From an uncultured Muribaculaceae bacterium (GTDB taxonomy: Bacteria > Bacteroidota > Bacteroidia > Bacteroidales > Muribaculaceae), in assembly GCA_910587925.1 (NCBI GenBank), contig CAJUOC010000017.1, forward strand, positions 1-56,481: a stretch of DNA of 56,481 bases, written 5' to 3'. The notes under the pieces were generated by a model that saw nothing but the letters and a program-made list of their open reading frames with translations, was not told the DNA's origin and made no database searches. Shown here one piece after another: positions 1 through 7,581 of this stretch. Made by a program: the position numbers and the translations under genes. Positions within the stretch are counted from its first letter, which is position 1. The number at the start of each line of letters is the position of its first letter.

Positions 1-344
1 ATGTTGTCTCCGACAGCAAGGGTGAGCGCGACTTTGCCCACGACCTCGACGAGGCGGAAGAAGTGGTGGTATATGCGAAACTTCCTCGCTCATTCCAAAT
101 CCCCACACCGGTGGGCAATTATGCTCCCGACTGGGCAATCGCAATGCAGAAGGGCGCGGTCAAACACATCTTCTTCATTGCCGAGACCAAAGGCTCGCTC
201 AAATCCATGCAGCTCAACGCAATAGAAAATGCCAAGATCGACTGCTGCACTCAGTTGTTCAACGAAATCTCAACCGACAATGTCAAATATCATAAGGTTA
301 CATGCTATCAAGACCTTATTGACGCAATGACCTCCATGAAATAA
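1..344 (+). CDS. Type III restriction enzyme, R (Res) subunit, C-terminal fragment
   Basis: The reading frame is open from base 3 and runs off the left edge, so only about 113 C-terminal residues are visible. The stretch PVGNYAPDWAI followed about 25 residues later by ETKGS matches the PD...ExK nuclease core of the endonuclease domain that closes type III Res subunits. In that family Res supplies ATP-dependent DNA translocation and cleavage, and works with a Mod methyltransferase that would lie further left. The reading frame is intact to a TAA at 342-344. Base composition is more AT-rich than the genome to the right, which fits horizontally acquired DNA. The helicase part and the Mod gene are outside the window, so activity cannot be judged. 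Confidence 0.88.
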   Translation, partial: VVSDSKGERDFAHDLDEAEEVVVYAKLPRSFQIPTPVGNYAPDWAIAMQKGAVKHIFFIAETKGSLKSMQLNAIENAKIDCCTQLFNEISTDNVKYHKVTCYQDLIDAMTSMK

Positions 345-350
345 AATTTA

Positions 351-404
351 ACTTTCATGTGCAGGATTATTGCCCGCTTGCGCTTTAATTTTGCACATGA
401 AAGT
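351..404 (+). other. Long RNA hairpin just after the Res gene
   Basis: Bases 351-363 (ACTTTCATGTGCA) and 392-404 are perfect inverted repeats. The stem can extend inward to 369/386 with two G-U pairs, giving 19 bp and a 16-nt loop. The G-U pairs form only in a plus-strand transcript, which is the strand of the Res gene. It begins six bases after the Res stop codon. No U-tract follows, so it is not a textbook intrinsic terminator. It may be a 3'-end stabilising stem, a factor-dependent terminator or a protein-binding site. Confidence 0.6.
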
Positions 405-443
405 CATGGTGGCTTTCCTCGAAATTTATAACTGAGAAGAATT

Positions 444-521
444 ATGTCAATAATCATTGCCCTTTTATGTGGATTTGCTTGGCTTGGTCAAGCATTGCGA
501 GATGGCGGGAACATACACTGA
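444..521 (+). CDS. Possible 25-residue membrane peptide
   Basis: ATG at 444 opens a 25-codon frame, MSIIIALLCGFAWLGQALRDGGNIH, ending in TGA at 519-521. The first 17 residues are hydrophobic enough for a short membrane helix and a short polar tail follows. It lies in the 195-base gap between the Res gene and the acidic coiled-coil gene, 18 bases before the latter. No strong ribosome binding site is visible. It could be a real small membrane protein or leader, or chance; nothing recognisable by family. Confidence 0.25.
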   Translation: MSIIIALLCGFAWLGQALRDGGNIH

Positions 522-539
522 TTTCTTGATATTAAGTTT

Positions 540-923
540 ATGAGTTTCCGGAATTTTCTTGGTGGCTTCGCTCTATTCAATGCGGTTTGCGATATGTTCT
601 CAAGCAAACCGAAGCGGACTTATATTCCTCCGCAACAACTTTATCATGACTATGACCACGAAGATTATCTGGACTTATGTACGGATGAATCCAATATAGA
701 TGCCTTGCAAAACCGTGTCGATGAATTGCAGTTGAGGTTAGATGACACAGACGTGATGTCTGACCACTACGATGAACTGCAAGACCGTATTGACGAGCTT
801 CAGGACAAAATTGATTGCTTGGAGGAGTGGGAGGACATACAAGATGAACTTGATGACCTGCGTGACGAATTAGACGACCTCGAATACGACCGTTACCTAT
901 ACGATGACCACGACGAGTGGTAA
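540..923 (+). CDS. Small acidic coiled-coil protein, unknown function
   Basis: A 127-residue protein. It starts with a short hydrophobic segment (MSFRNFLGGFALFNAV) and a basic patch (SKPKR). From about residue 50 it becomes a long, very acidic heptad pattern of repeated DELQ-R/K-x-DELQ-D units, ending in DDHDEW. The pattern predicts a continuous coiled coil of roughly 65 residues. I do not recognise the family. Codon and base use are AT-richer than the core genes to the right and match the flanking Res fragment, so it probably belongs to the same accessory island. The strong acidity resembles some DNA-mimic or chaperone-like proteins, but that is speculation. No Shine-Dalgarno motif is seen before the ATG. 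Confidence 0.6.
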   Translation: MSFRNFLGGFALFNAVCDMFSSKPKRTYIPPQQLYHDYDHEDYLDLCTDESNIDALQNRVDELQLRLDDTDVMSDHYDELQDRIDELQDKIDCLEEWEDIQDELDDLRDELDDLEYDRYLYDDHDEW

Positions 924-1180
924 CATTGGTTTGGTTCGGTCTTCATATATGCCCGTATAAAGCTAAACCAATATTTATAGAGGCTGGGCAAAAGAAAAAT
1001 TGGGTTGGGTGTAACGATGGGTGCAGCCTTGGAGGACATAGCGGATGGGAGTTTCGGTTCAACGGCCTTCCTCAAATATCTTTCAGGGCGTTTGGAAGCA
1101 GTAATGTGGCTGACTGGGTGCGACGGACAGTTAAGTCATCGCGTAAGCGCTTAGCAAATGCTAAGAATATATAAAAACAC

Positions 1181-1210
1181 CCAAATTTGCAGTTTTGGGT
1201 GCAAATTTGG
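1181..1210. repeat. 11-bp inverted repeat, candidate tyrosine-recombinase core site
   Basis: CCAAATTTGCA at 1181-1191 is repeated in reverse complement at 1200-1210, with an 8-base spacer (GTTTTGGG). Two 11-bp arms around a 6-8-bp spacer is the layout of core sites bound by tyrosine recombinases. It lies 40 bases beyond the 3' end of tRNA-Ser, a common integration position. No integrase gene is visible in the window; it could lie left of base 1. Confidence 0.4.
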
Positions 1211-1224
1211 ATGTAAATACAACA

Positions 1225-1245
1225 AAAGCCTGATAATCAGGCTTT
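1225..1245 (-). terminator. Terminator of tRNA-Ser
   Basis: AAAGCCTGAT at 1225-1234 pairs with ATCAGGCTTT at 1236-1245, a 10-bp inverted repeat directly downstream of the tRNA on the minus strand. The A/T ends of the stem supply the U-rich side on that strand. Confidence 0.7.
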
Positions 1246-1249
1246 ATTG

Positions 1250-1337
1250 CGGAGAGGACGAGATTCGAACTCGTGGTAGGATTGTATCCTACGTCGGTTT
1301 AGCAAACCGGTGGTTTCAGCCACTCACCCACCTCTCC
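1250..1337 (-). tRNA. tRNA-Ser, anticodon GCU
   Basis: Read on the minus strand, the acceptor arms GGAGAGG (1331-1337) and CCTCTCC (1251-1257) pair, leaving G as discriminator base. The anticodon loop TTTGCTAAA (GCU) sits between CCGG and CCGG arms. There is a long variable arm (GTAGGAT...ATCCTAC), as required for serine tRNAs. The T arm contains GTTCGAATC. The 3' CCA is not encoded. The gene separates AT-rich accessory DNA on its 3' side from GC-rich core DNA on its 5' side. Confidence 0.96.
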
Positions 1338-1362
1338 ATTGGTAGCCGGGGCTTACGGGGGA

Positions 1363-1393
1363 CAAAGGTAGATGTTTCTTTTGACTTGTGCAA
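1363..1393 (-). promoter_or_regulatory. Promoter of tRNA-Ser
   Basis: On the minus strand the -7 element TACCTTTG (1363-1370) fits the Bacteroidota consensus TAnnTTTG. TTG (1391-1393) lies 20 bases upstream as the -33 element. The expected start point is around 1356, about 20 bases before the mature tRNA 5' end. Confidence 0.7.
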
Positions 1394-1415
1394 GTCCCCG
1401 GCGGCTTTTTTTGCA

Positions 1416-2525
1416 TTATTTTTTGCGGCGGCGCACTGAGCGGGTGGCGCTGCTCGACTTGGATGCGGAGGATTCTTTGATTTTTGCGGGTTTCTTTTTG
1501 GACCGGGCTGTGGCGCGGGTGGAGCGGCTCGGGCGTGTGGTGCGGGGCTTCTCGACGGCGGTGGTGTCGGCGCCTGCGGCGAGTGCCTCGCGGGCTTCGG
1601 CGCGCGCCTGGAGCTCCTCGCGGGTGGGTGTCCACAACTTGGCCTCGAAATTGTCGAGATGGCCCTGGATGCTGTCGCGGGCGTGCTTGAGGTCGTCGGG
1701 GTCGGGGTAGAGCTGAGCCATCGACTTATTGCGCAGGTTGCGGGTCTTGTATATCTCGCCCTGATATTTGCCGAGGGTGAAGTAGTCGTCGTAGGTGCAG
1801 GCGGGCAGATTGTTGTGGTCGCTGATGATGACGTTTTGCTGTGTGAGATAGGGGCGCAGGTCGTCGTAGCGGAGCCAGAACATGGGGTACTTGATGGCGT
1901 CGCCGCCGAAGTCGCCGGCGCGGTGTAGCACCGGGGCGATGGCCTCTATCTCGGGACGGAGGCGGTTGTGGCGGGTGTCGAATGTCCATCGCTCGATGAT
2001 GAAGTACGACAGTACTTCGCCCGAGGGGACGTCGGCCTCGTCGATGGTATAGCGGGGGCGCTTCTCGGTGGAGCCTTTGGCGGGCTGGTATATGATGTAG
2101 AAGCGGTCGAGTATGTCTTTGACGGGCACGCGGTATTTGTCGGTGAATATCTCGCGGCCGTCGAGGTACTCGTATGCGGGTATCTGTCCGTCGGCGAGCA
2201 AGCGCATGATGATGCGGAAGAGGTTTTCCTGGCCTTCGATGGGCTCTTCGGGATAGTAGAGCGGAGCGTTTTGCTCGGCGGTGAGGTCGAGGTTGCGGTA
2301 TATGACGCGCATCCACTGGAGGTCGGCGTCGGTGATCGACGAGGCGTCGGGGTCGAGATGGGCCTGCATACGCTCTGTGATGCCGGGAGCCGTGCTCTCC
2401 TTTTTGTGGCGGTCGGCGGCCGAGCGGCGGCTGACGGCGGCCGACGTGCTCTGCTGCTGGGCGCAGGCGTCGGAGGCAAAGGATATGGCCGCGAGGGCGA
2501 TGGCTATATATCGTAGGGTTTTCAT
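1416..2525 (-). CDS. gldN: Type IX secretion system protein GldN/PorN
   Basis: GldN/PorN is a periplasmic T9SS protein that assembles with the GldK/PorK ring at the outer membrane. The 369-residue product begins with a signal peptide (MKTLRYIAIALAAISFASDACAQ). It carries the family core, including EQNAPLYYPEEP near residue 80 and the MFWLRYDDLRPYL region. I chose the ATG at 2525; the longer frame to 2537 relies on a TTG that overlaps the gldM end. It is the last gene of the gldKLMN run, 8 bases after gldM. The last 50 or so residues form an unusual Arg/Lys/Ser/Thr-rich tail ending in RSVRRRKK that is not part of the usual family core. Confidence 0.95.
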   Translation of the reverse strand: MKTLRYIAIALAAISFASDACAQQQSTSAAVSRRSAADRHKKESTAPGITERMQAHLDPDASSITDADLQWMRVIYRNLDLTAEQNAPLYYPEEPIEGQENLFRIIMRLLADGQIPAYEYLDGREIFTDKYRVPVKDILDRFYIIYQPAKGSTEKRPRYTIDEADVPSGEVLSYFIIERWTFDTRHNRLRPEIEAIAPVLHRAGDFGGDAIKYPMFWLRYDDLRPYLTQQNVIISDHNNLPACTYDDYFTLGKYQGEIYKTRNLRNKSMAQLYPDPDDLKHARDSIQGHLDNFEAKLWTPTREELQARAEAREALAAGADTTAVEKPRTTRPSRSTRATARSKKKPAKIKESSASKSSSATRSVRRRKK

Positions 2526-2533
2526 CGTGATTG

Positions 2534-4099
2534 TCAATTTACAATTACTTCCATGGGCGAGAGGTCGCGGGTGATACCGTCGGGGCCTATGGCCTTGATG
2601 CGGGAGATGTAGAAGCGCTTGCCTCGCTGGAGTCGCTGGAACGACTGGCGCTGGCGCTGTGAGAAGGATGCTCCGTCGCTCACCTCGGGGATGGCGTTGC
2701 CCATCGAGTCGAAGAATACTGTCTCGAAGCTGAGCACTTTGAAGGGGGTGTCGAGCAGGCCGTCGTCAATGGCAGCCTCCAGGCCGGGCGACTTGAGCAG
2801 GAGTGTCTTGCCGATAGGCTTGCCGCCGCGGTAGTGGTCGACGTTGCCCTGAGTGTCGGTAAAGGGTATGTAGGGCGTGGGGTCGGGGAGCTTGCGCACA
2901 CGGAAGCCGGTGGCGGCGACCTGTACGGGGCGTCCGTCCATATTGGCGGTGACTGTGACGGTCGACTCCTTGCCGACGGCGGCGGGGCGGGCCACCCAGT
3001 GGTCGCCCGAGCGGGTGAGGGTGCCGTTGGTCATGGAGGCGTTGATGTCGCTCATCGCCACGCCGGGCACGGATATGCTCACAGGGTTGTCGATACCGGC
3101 GTAGAGCACGTTCATCATGGTGGCCGACACGGTGGCCATCGGCTCGATGACGGTATACGACGACTGGAAGGGGTGGCGGGTGCTAGAGCCGTCACCGTGG
3201 GTCACTTCAAGATAGCCATCGTATGTAAAGGTGCCTGTGGCCGAGGGGTTGAGCCGGTAGAGACCATGCTCGTCGTCGAGCCGCTTGCCGCCGATGTATA
3301 CTGTGGGGCGGGCGGTGGTGTCGACTGCCGCCAGGATGATATTGGCCTGATACTGACCGCCGCGCATGATCATGCGCGACTGTGGCAGCACGTAGGCGTT
3401 GAGCTCGTTGACTCGCACATCGCCGGCGTCGACCTGCGAGTATATCGATGCGAGAGCCTCGCCCTCGGCATACAGTATGTCGTTTTGCAGCTTGGTGAGC
3501 AGGGTCACTGCGGCGACCACAGGCTGCTGGTCAAACTTGGCCTCTTCCCAGGTCTGGGGCGTGAGGGTACCCTTGCGCACGACCGGGGCCGTGGAGAGCA
3601 TCTCCGAGATATTGGCGCGCTTGAGCGTATCGGGTATAAACTCCTCGATGTATGTGCGAAACTTGTCGATGTCGCCGCGCAGGCGGGCGCCTTTCATATC
3701 GGCGGGATTGAGCATCACGACTGCGGCGGCCTCCAGGTCGTCGCGGTTGACGATGTCGTCGGGGTCTGCGTCGCTGCCGTCGGCCTTGCGCACGATGTCG
3801 AGCTTGAGCGAGTCGACCATTGCAATCATGTCGGCTGTGGCGCCGCGCACCATGGTGGCGCGCTCGAGCCACTGTCCGCCCTTCTCGGGATTGGTCTGAG
3901 CGAAGGCTTCGAGCTGATTGTATATGGCGCGGTTGCGTCGGCCGACATTGTCGTTGGAGCGCGACAGGCCGTCGTGTACCTGTGTAAACCCGTCGAGCAC
4001 GTCAGACGACACGTTGAGGGCGAGCATCGCGGTGAGCACGATGTACATCAGGTTTATCATCTTCTGTCGTGGCGACAGACGGTTGGTGTTTGATCCCAT
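2534..4099 (-). CDS. gldM: Type IX secretion system motor protein GldM/PorM
   Basis: GldM is the periplasmic shaft of the T9SS/gliding motor: it is anchored in the inner membrane, energised together with GldL by ion flow, and reaches the GldKN ring. The 521-residue protein shows the family's N-terminus. A single membrane segment, near residues 12-34, lies in the PRQKMINLMYIVLTAMLALNVS region, and a helical first domain follows with DGLSRSND. The remainder is beta-rich periplasmic domains, usual for a family of about 510-520 residues. It starts six bases after gldL and is followed at once by gldN, so the genes are co-transcribed. Confidence 0.96.
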   Translation of the reverse strand: MGSNTNRLSPRQKMINLMYIVLTAMLALNVSSDVLDGFTQVHDGLSRSNDNVGRRNRAIYNQLEAFAQTNPEKGGQWLERATMVRGATADMIAMVDSLKLDIVRKADGSDADPDDIVNRDDLEAAAVVMLNPADMKGARLRGDIDKFRTYIEEFIPDTLKRANISEMLSTAPVVRKGTLTPQTWEEAKFDQQPVVAAVTLLTKLQNDILYAEGEALASIYSQVDAGDVRVNELNAYVLPQSRMIMRGGQYQANIILAAVDTTARPTVYIGGKRLDDEHGLYRLNPSATGTFTYDGYLEVTHGDGSSTRHPFQSSYTVIEPMATVSATMMNVLYAGIDNPVSISVPGVAMSDINASMTNGTLTRSGDHWVARPAAVGKESTVTVTANMDGRPVQVAATGFRVRKLPDPTPYIPFTDTQGNVDHYRGGKPIGKTLLLKSPGLEAAIDDGLLDTPFKVLSFETVFFDSMGNAIPEVSDGASFSQRQRQSFQRLQRGKRFYISRIKAIGPDGITRDLSPMEVIVN

Positions 4100-4105
4100 C
4101 GTGAC

Positions 4106-5083
4106 TTACGGCTTTGGTTGGGCGGCTGCGGCGTCGGCGGGCGCGTCGGGCATGGCGCCGCCCATCATGGGGCGGTACATGTTTACGGTCATGGCAGTGA
4201 TCATACGCTCGTACACGGCGTTGAGCTGCTCCATGTAGCGGGCCATCTTCTCGGTCTCCTGGCAGTATCGGGCGCTCTGGGCCGAGCTCTTCTCGTACAT
4301 GTCGCGTATGTCCTTGATACCGCGGTTTACGCGGTCGATGGCGTCGAGCTGGCCCGACACGCTCTTGAGCTGAATCTCGTAGATGGTGTTGAGGCCGGTG
4401 ATATTGCGGTTGAGGGCGCCCATCTGCTCGACATATCCTTGTGAGGAGCGGGTGATGGTCTCGGAATTGTCGGTGATGGCCTGATATGAGTGGAGCAGTG
4501 TGTCGCTCACCTCGTTGAGGGCGCGGGTGGTATCGTGGAGATGCTGCATCTCGGCGGCGATGGCACCCATCTGGTCGAGGTAGCGCTGGGTGGCCTCGGT
4601 GAGCTCGGCCATGCGGGCGAGCTGGTCGGCGGCGGCGCTCATCTTTGCGATACTGTCGGTGAGCGAGCGGGTGTCTTCCTCGCTCAGGTCGATGCCGGCG
4701 GGGAGACCCACGGCATCGCGCGCCTGGCCGGGAGTGACAGAGCCGGCCGCTGCTGCGCCCGAGCCGGCGATTATCACGCCGCCGTGGCCGCCCGAGAGGT
4801 CGGGGCGGTCTTCAGGATTCTTGCTGTCGAGCACGGGGAATACCTGTTCCCACTGGTACTCCTTGGGCGGGCGGTCAAAGGCAGTGAGGACAAACATCAG
4901 CACCTCAGTGCCCATGCCTATCGACAGCAGGGCGTTGCCGCCCGGCAGATGGAGGATTTTGAAGAGAGCGCCCCAGATGACTATGGCGGCGCCGATGGAG
5001 TATGCGAAGTTGAAGAAACGCTGGCCTTTCTCGCTGGAGATGAAAGCTCCTATGCCGCGCTTGTATTGCTGTACTTTTCCCAT
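4106..5083 (-). CDS. gldL: Type IX secretion system motor protein GldL/PorL
   Basis: GldL forms the inner-membrane pentameric stator of the T9SS motor around two GldM copies. The 325-residue protein has two transmembrane helices in its first 70 residues. The second begins after LFKILHLPGG and contains the glutamate in GMGTEVLMFVLTAF, the residue type known in this family to be needed for ion-driven rotation. A long cytoplasmic coiled coil follows from about residue 140, ending in an Ala/Pro-rich tail. ATG at 5083; it lies 39 bases after gldK and six before gldM. Confidence 0.96.
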   Translation of the reverse strand: MGKVQQYKRGIGAFISSEKGQRFFNFAYSIGAAIVIWGALFKILHLPGGNALLSIGMGTEVLMFVLTAFDRPPKEYQWEQVFPVLDSKNPEDRPDLSGGHGGVIIAGSGAAAAGSVTPGQARDAVGLPAGIDLSEEDTRSLTDSIAKMSAAADQLARMAELTEATQRYLDQMGAIAAEMQHLHDTTRALNEVSDTLLHSYQAITDNSETITRSSQGYVEQMGALNRNITGLNTIYEIQLKSVSGQLDAIDRVNRGIKDIRDMYEKSSAQSARYCQETEKMARYMEQLNAVYERMITAMTVNMYRPMMGGAMPDAPADAAAAQPKP

Positions 5084-5122
5084 TGTGATGGCAAGTGTGT
5101 GGTGGTCGGGGGTGGGGGATGA

Positions 5123-6568
5123 TTAACGTTTCTGCTTGTTGCCGCGGGCAAATCCTATCTGGGTGCGCACGCATCGGAATCCGATGTACGAGCGCTGCTC
5201 ATTCTGATACTCCCACATGCGCAGGTCTGAGCGGATATTGTGGGCGACATCTTTCCATGAGCCGCCGCGCACGATCTTGCGCTTCATCTTGTAGGGGTCT
5301 TCGAGGGCGGCGTCGTAGCGGTACTCGGGGTTGAGGTCGTTGGTAAGGCGGCTCACGCTCTCGGTAAACGCGGTGGAGGTCCACTCGCTCACGTTGCCGG
5401 CCATGTCGTAGAGACCGAAGTCGTTGGGCGCGTATGTGCCTACACGGGAGGTGATTACATGTCCGTCGCGCACAAAGTTGCCTTCGCCCGGCTTGAAGTT
5501 GGCGTAGAAACAGCCTTTGTCCTCGCTCAGCGTCAGGTCGCCGTCCCAGGGGTAGATATTCTCATCGACACCGGCGCGGGCGGCGTACTCCCACTCGGCC
5601 TCGGTGGGCAGGCGGTAGGGCTCGACATAAATACCGTCGCGGCCCAGCGAGCGGCGCAGGAAGTCGGTGCGCCAGTTGGCAAAGGCGTTGGCCTGCTCCC
5701 AGCTTACACCCACCACGGGGTAGTCGGTGTATCCGCCGTGGGAGAAGTACATGCGCACGTAAGGCTCGTTGTACGAGTTCTCAAAGTCGTTGACCCAGGC
5801 GGTGGTGTCGGGATAGACATTTACGATATAAGTATTGAGGAAGTCGTAGTCGCTCTGCAGCGGGCGTGTGATGGTCTGGCGTATCACCTCGCCCTCGTCG
5901 GTGATGAAAGCCGTATCTTTGGAGATGGTGGGCTGCTCGGTGGGCACAGGGCGGTCGGTATTGTACACACGGCGGCGCGGGTCGAGGCGGTTGCGGCGCC
6001 GGGCGGCCTCGGTGTGATTGTATATCTCGTAGCGGTAGTTGAGCTGAGTGCCGTCGAGCTCGCGCACGCCCGTAATGGGGTTGGTGCGGTATACGCTCTC
6101 GATGGCCCGCTGCTCGTCTTCGTTGGGGTTGCGCCAGGGTATGGGCTTCGACCAGTTGAGGTGCGGGGTGACAGGATTGCCCTCGCGGTCTTCCTCAATC
6201 TTGAAGTCCTCGTTGCCGCCATAAGCGGGGTCGGCGAGGCGCTCGCGGATGATGGAGTCGCGTACCCAGAAGACAAACTGCTTGTACTTGCCGTTTGTGA
6301 CCTCGGTCTCGTCCATCCAGAAGCCGTCGACCGAGATGCCTCGGGCGTCGGGAGTGAGATTCCAGGCCGAGTCGGGCTTGCTCACGCCCACTTTCATGGA
6401 GCCGCGGTCGACGAGCACCATGCCATAGGGCGTAGGCTCGGCCCAGGCAGAGCCGCCGACGCCGGTGACTTCGCCTCCGGCCGACGAGCGCGAGCCGGTG
6501 GCGCAGGATGCGGTTGCCAGCGCGGCCAGGGCCGTGGTGCCGAGGAGTATGTAGGTGAGATGCTTCAT
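5123..6568 (-). CDS. gldK: Type IX secretion lipoprotein GldK/PorK (FGE-like)
   Basis: GldK/PorK is the outer-membrane lipoprotein that forms the large periplasmic T9SS ring with GldN. The 481-residue precursor has a lipoprotein signal ending at Cys22 (ATASC). A formylglycine-generating-enzyme-like domain follows, with hallmark stretches VGVSWEQANAFANW, YRLPTEAEWEYAARAG, YDMAGNVSEW, VRGGSWKD and GFRCVR. The fold is shared with sulfatase-modifying enzymes, but in T9SS it is structural. It lies 28 bases after the porP/sprF gene on the same strand. Confidence 0.96.
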   Translation of the reverse strand: MKHLTYILLGTTALAALATASCATGSRSSAGGEVTGVGGSAWAEPTPYGMVLVDRGSMKVGVSKPDSAWNLTPDARGISVDGFWMDETEVTNGKYKQFVFWVRDSIIRERLADPAYGGNEDFKIEEDREGNPVTPHLNWSKPIPWRNPNEDEQRAIESVYRTNPITGVRELDGTQLNYRYEIYNHTEAARRRNRLDPRRRVYNTDRPVPTEQPTISKDTAFITDEGEVIRQTITRPLQSDYDFLNTYIVNVYPDTTAWVNDFENSYNEPYVRMYFSHGGYTDYPVVGVSWEQANAFANWRTDFLRRSLGRDGIYVEPYRLPTEAEWEYAARAGVDENIYPWDGDLTLSEDKGCFYANFKPGEGNFVRDGHVITSRVGTYAPNDFGLYDMAGNVSEWTSTAFTESVSRLTNDLNPEYRYDAALEDPYKMKRKIVRGGSWKDVAHNIRSDLRMWEYQNEQRSYIGFRCVRTQIGFARGNKQKR

Positions 6569-6596
6569 ATGCTGTCTGTATGGTGTCTGATGTTGG

Positions 6597-7577
6597 TTAC
6601 ATTATGCGCACACTTTTGTGGCGGTTGCGGTTTTTCTCGCCCATATTGAGCTTGAGGCGGTAGCCTGCCACGATCTCGTGGCTGCCCGACGATGCCGAGC
6701 GTATGCCGCCGGTGGAGTAGTCAAAGCTGTAGCCGACATAGAAATTTTTGATTTCGGCGGCAACAGTGGCCACGATGGCGTCGTCCCATCGGTATCCGAC
6801 GCCCAGCGACAGAAATTTATTGTATCGTCCCCGAGCCATCACCTCTGCGGTGGTGAAGGTGAAGTCGCTCTTGACAAGCAGGGACGGCAACAATTCAAAT
6901 AACGTATTGCGCACGGGAATATTGCCCATGGCGGTGAAATATAGCGTGCGTCGCGCCTGAAACTCGTACTCGGTCTGGCCGGTGGAGCTGTTGCCCTCGT
7001 CGCCGCCCATCTTTATCGACGGCGAAGTGAGGTGGGTGCACGACAGGCCGGCCTGCCAGTATTTGTGGGTGTACCAAAGGCCCAGCCCCAGGTCGAGGGC
7101 GGTGCCGTGGATGTCGGAGCGGGGGATTGCCTCGTCGGTATCCTGGTGATAATCGTCGCCCTCGGGTATGTATACTTCCGAGCCTTTGAAGCTCTGGTCG
7201 TACATGCCGATAGCCAGAGCGCCCGTAAACTCGCCGCCCCAGCGGCGCAACTTGTATGCCAGCTGGGCGTCGATGGCCAGTGTCTTGTACAGGCCGATGC
7301 TCTCGGTCATGGCGGTGACACCGACGCCGAAGCGCTTGCCAAACAGCTTCAGCGGCATGTCGGCCGTGAGCAGATAGGTCTTGGGGGCATTGTCGACGCC
7401 CACCCACTGCAGGCGGCCGGCGCCGCGTATGTTGAGATAGTCGGTGCGGCCTACGGCGGCGGGGTTGAAGAGCGTGGGCACTTCGTAGTACTGCGTGAGC
7501 TGCGGGTCGGTCTGGGCGGCAGCGGGTGCGATGGCGGCGGCTGCCAGTGAGAGGCTGATGATGATACGGCGTGTCAT
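6597..7577 (-). CDS. PorP/SprF family T9SS outer membrane protein
   Basis: A 326-residue protein with a signal peptide (MTRRIIISLSLAAAAIAPAAAQ) followed by DPQLTQYYEVPTLFNPAAVGRTDYLNIRGAGRLQW, the characteristic opening of PorP/SprF proteins. The rest shows alternating beta strands ending in GYRLKLNMGEKN, consistent with an outer-membrane barrel. PorP interacts with the T9SS machinery in Porphyromonas, while SprF homologues help export specific partners. Its place immediately before gldK matches the porP-porK-porL-porM-porN order of Porphyromonas gingivalis, which favours PorP proper. It starts four bases after porT. Confidence 0.92.
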   Translation of the reverse strand: MTRRIIISLSLAAAAIAPAAAQTDPQLTQYYEVPTLFNPAAVGRTDYLNIRGAGRLQWVGVDNAPKTYLLTADMPLKLFGKRFGVGVTAMTESIGLYKTLAIDAQLAYKLRRWGGEFTGALAIGMYDQSFKGSEVYIPEGDDYHQDTDEAIPRSDIHGTALDLGLGLWYTHKYWQAGLSCTHLTSPSIKMGGDEGNSSTGQTEYEFQARRTLYFTAMGNIPVRNTLFELLPSLLVKSDFTFTTAEVMARGRYNKFLSLGVGYRWDDAIVATVAAEIKNFYVGYSFDYSTGGIRSASSGSHEIVAGYRLKLNMGEKNRNRHKSVRIM

Positions 7578-7581
7578 GGCG

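Larger units (their letters stand above)
924..1249. other. Island-edge intergenic stretch, no convincing gene
   Basis: This stretch lies between the acidic protein and the tRNA. Short open frames exist (for example 1017-1154 on plus, 45 codons), but none looks like a known protein or carries a start signal. It contains the inverted repeat at 1181-1210 and the tRNA terminator at 1225-1245. Composition shifts from AT-rich to GC-rich across the tRNA, marking the probable edge of an integrated element. Confidence 0.5.

Noticed and set aside
917..1174. 85-codon plus-strand frame after the acidic protein gene
   Set aside because: It overlaps the preceding gene, has no recognisable domain or start signal, and reads like random coding.
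1158..1439. Open frame through the tRNA containing GEDEIRTRG
   Set aside because: This is the usual false translation of a tRNA gene; the tRNA-Ser structure is clear.
5459..6649. Long plus-strand frame opposite gldK, with similar cases at 2834-4093, 8358-9935, 19887-21518 and 25164-26609
   Set aside because: All are antisense shadows of well-supported minus-strand genes.
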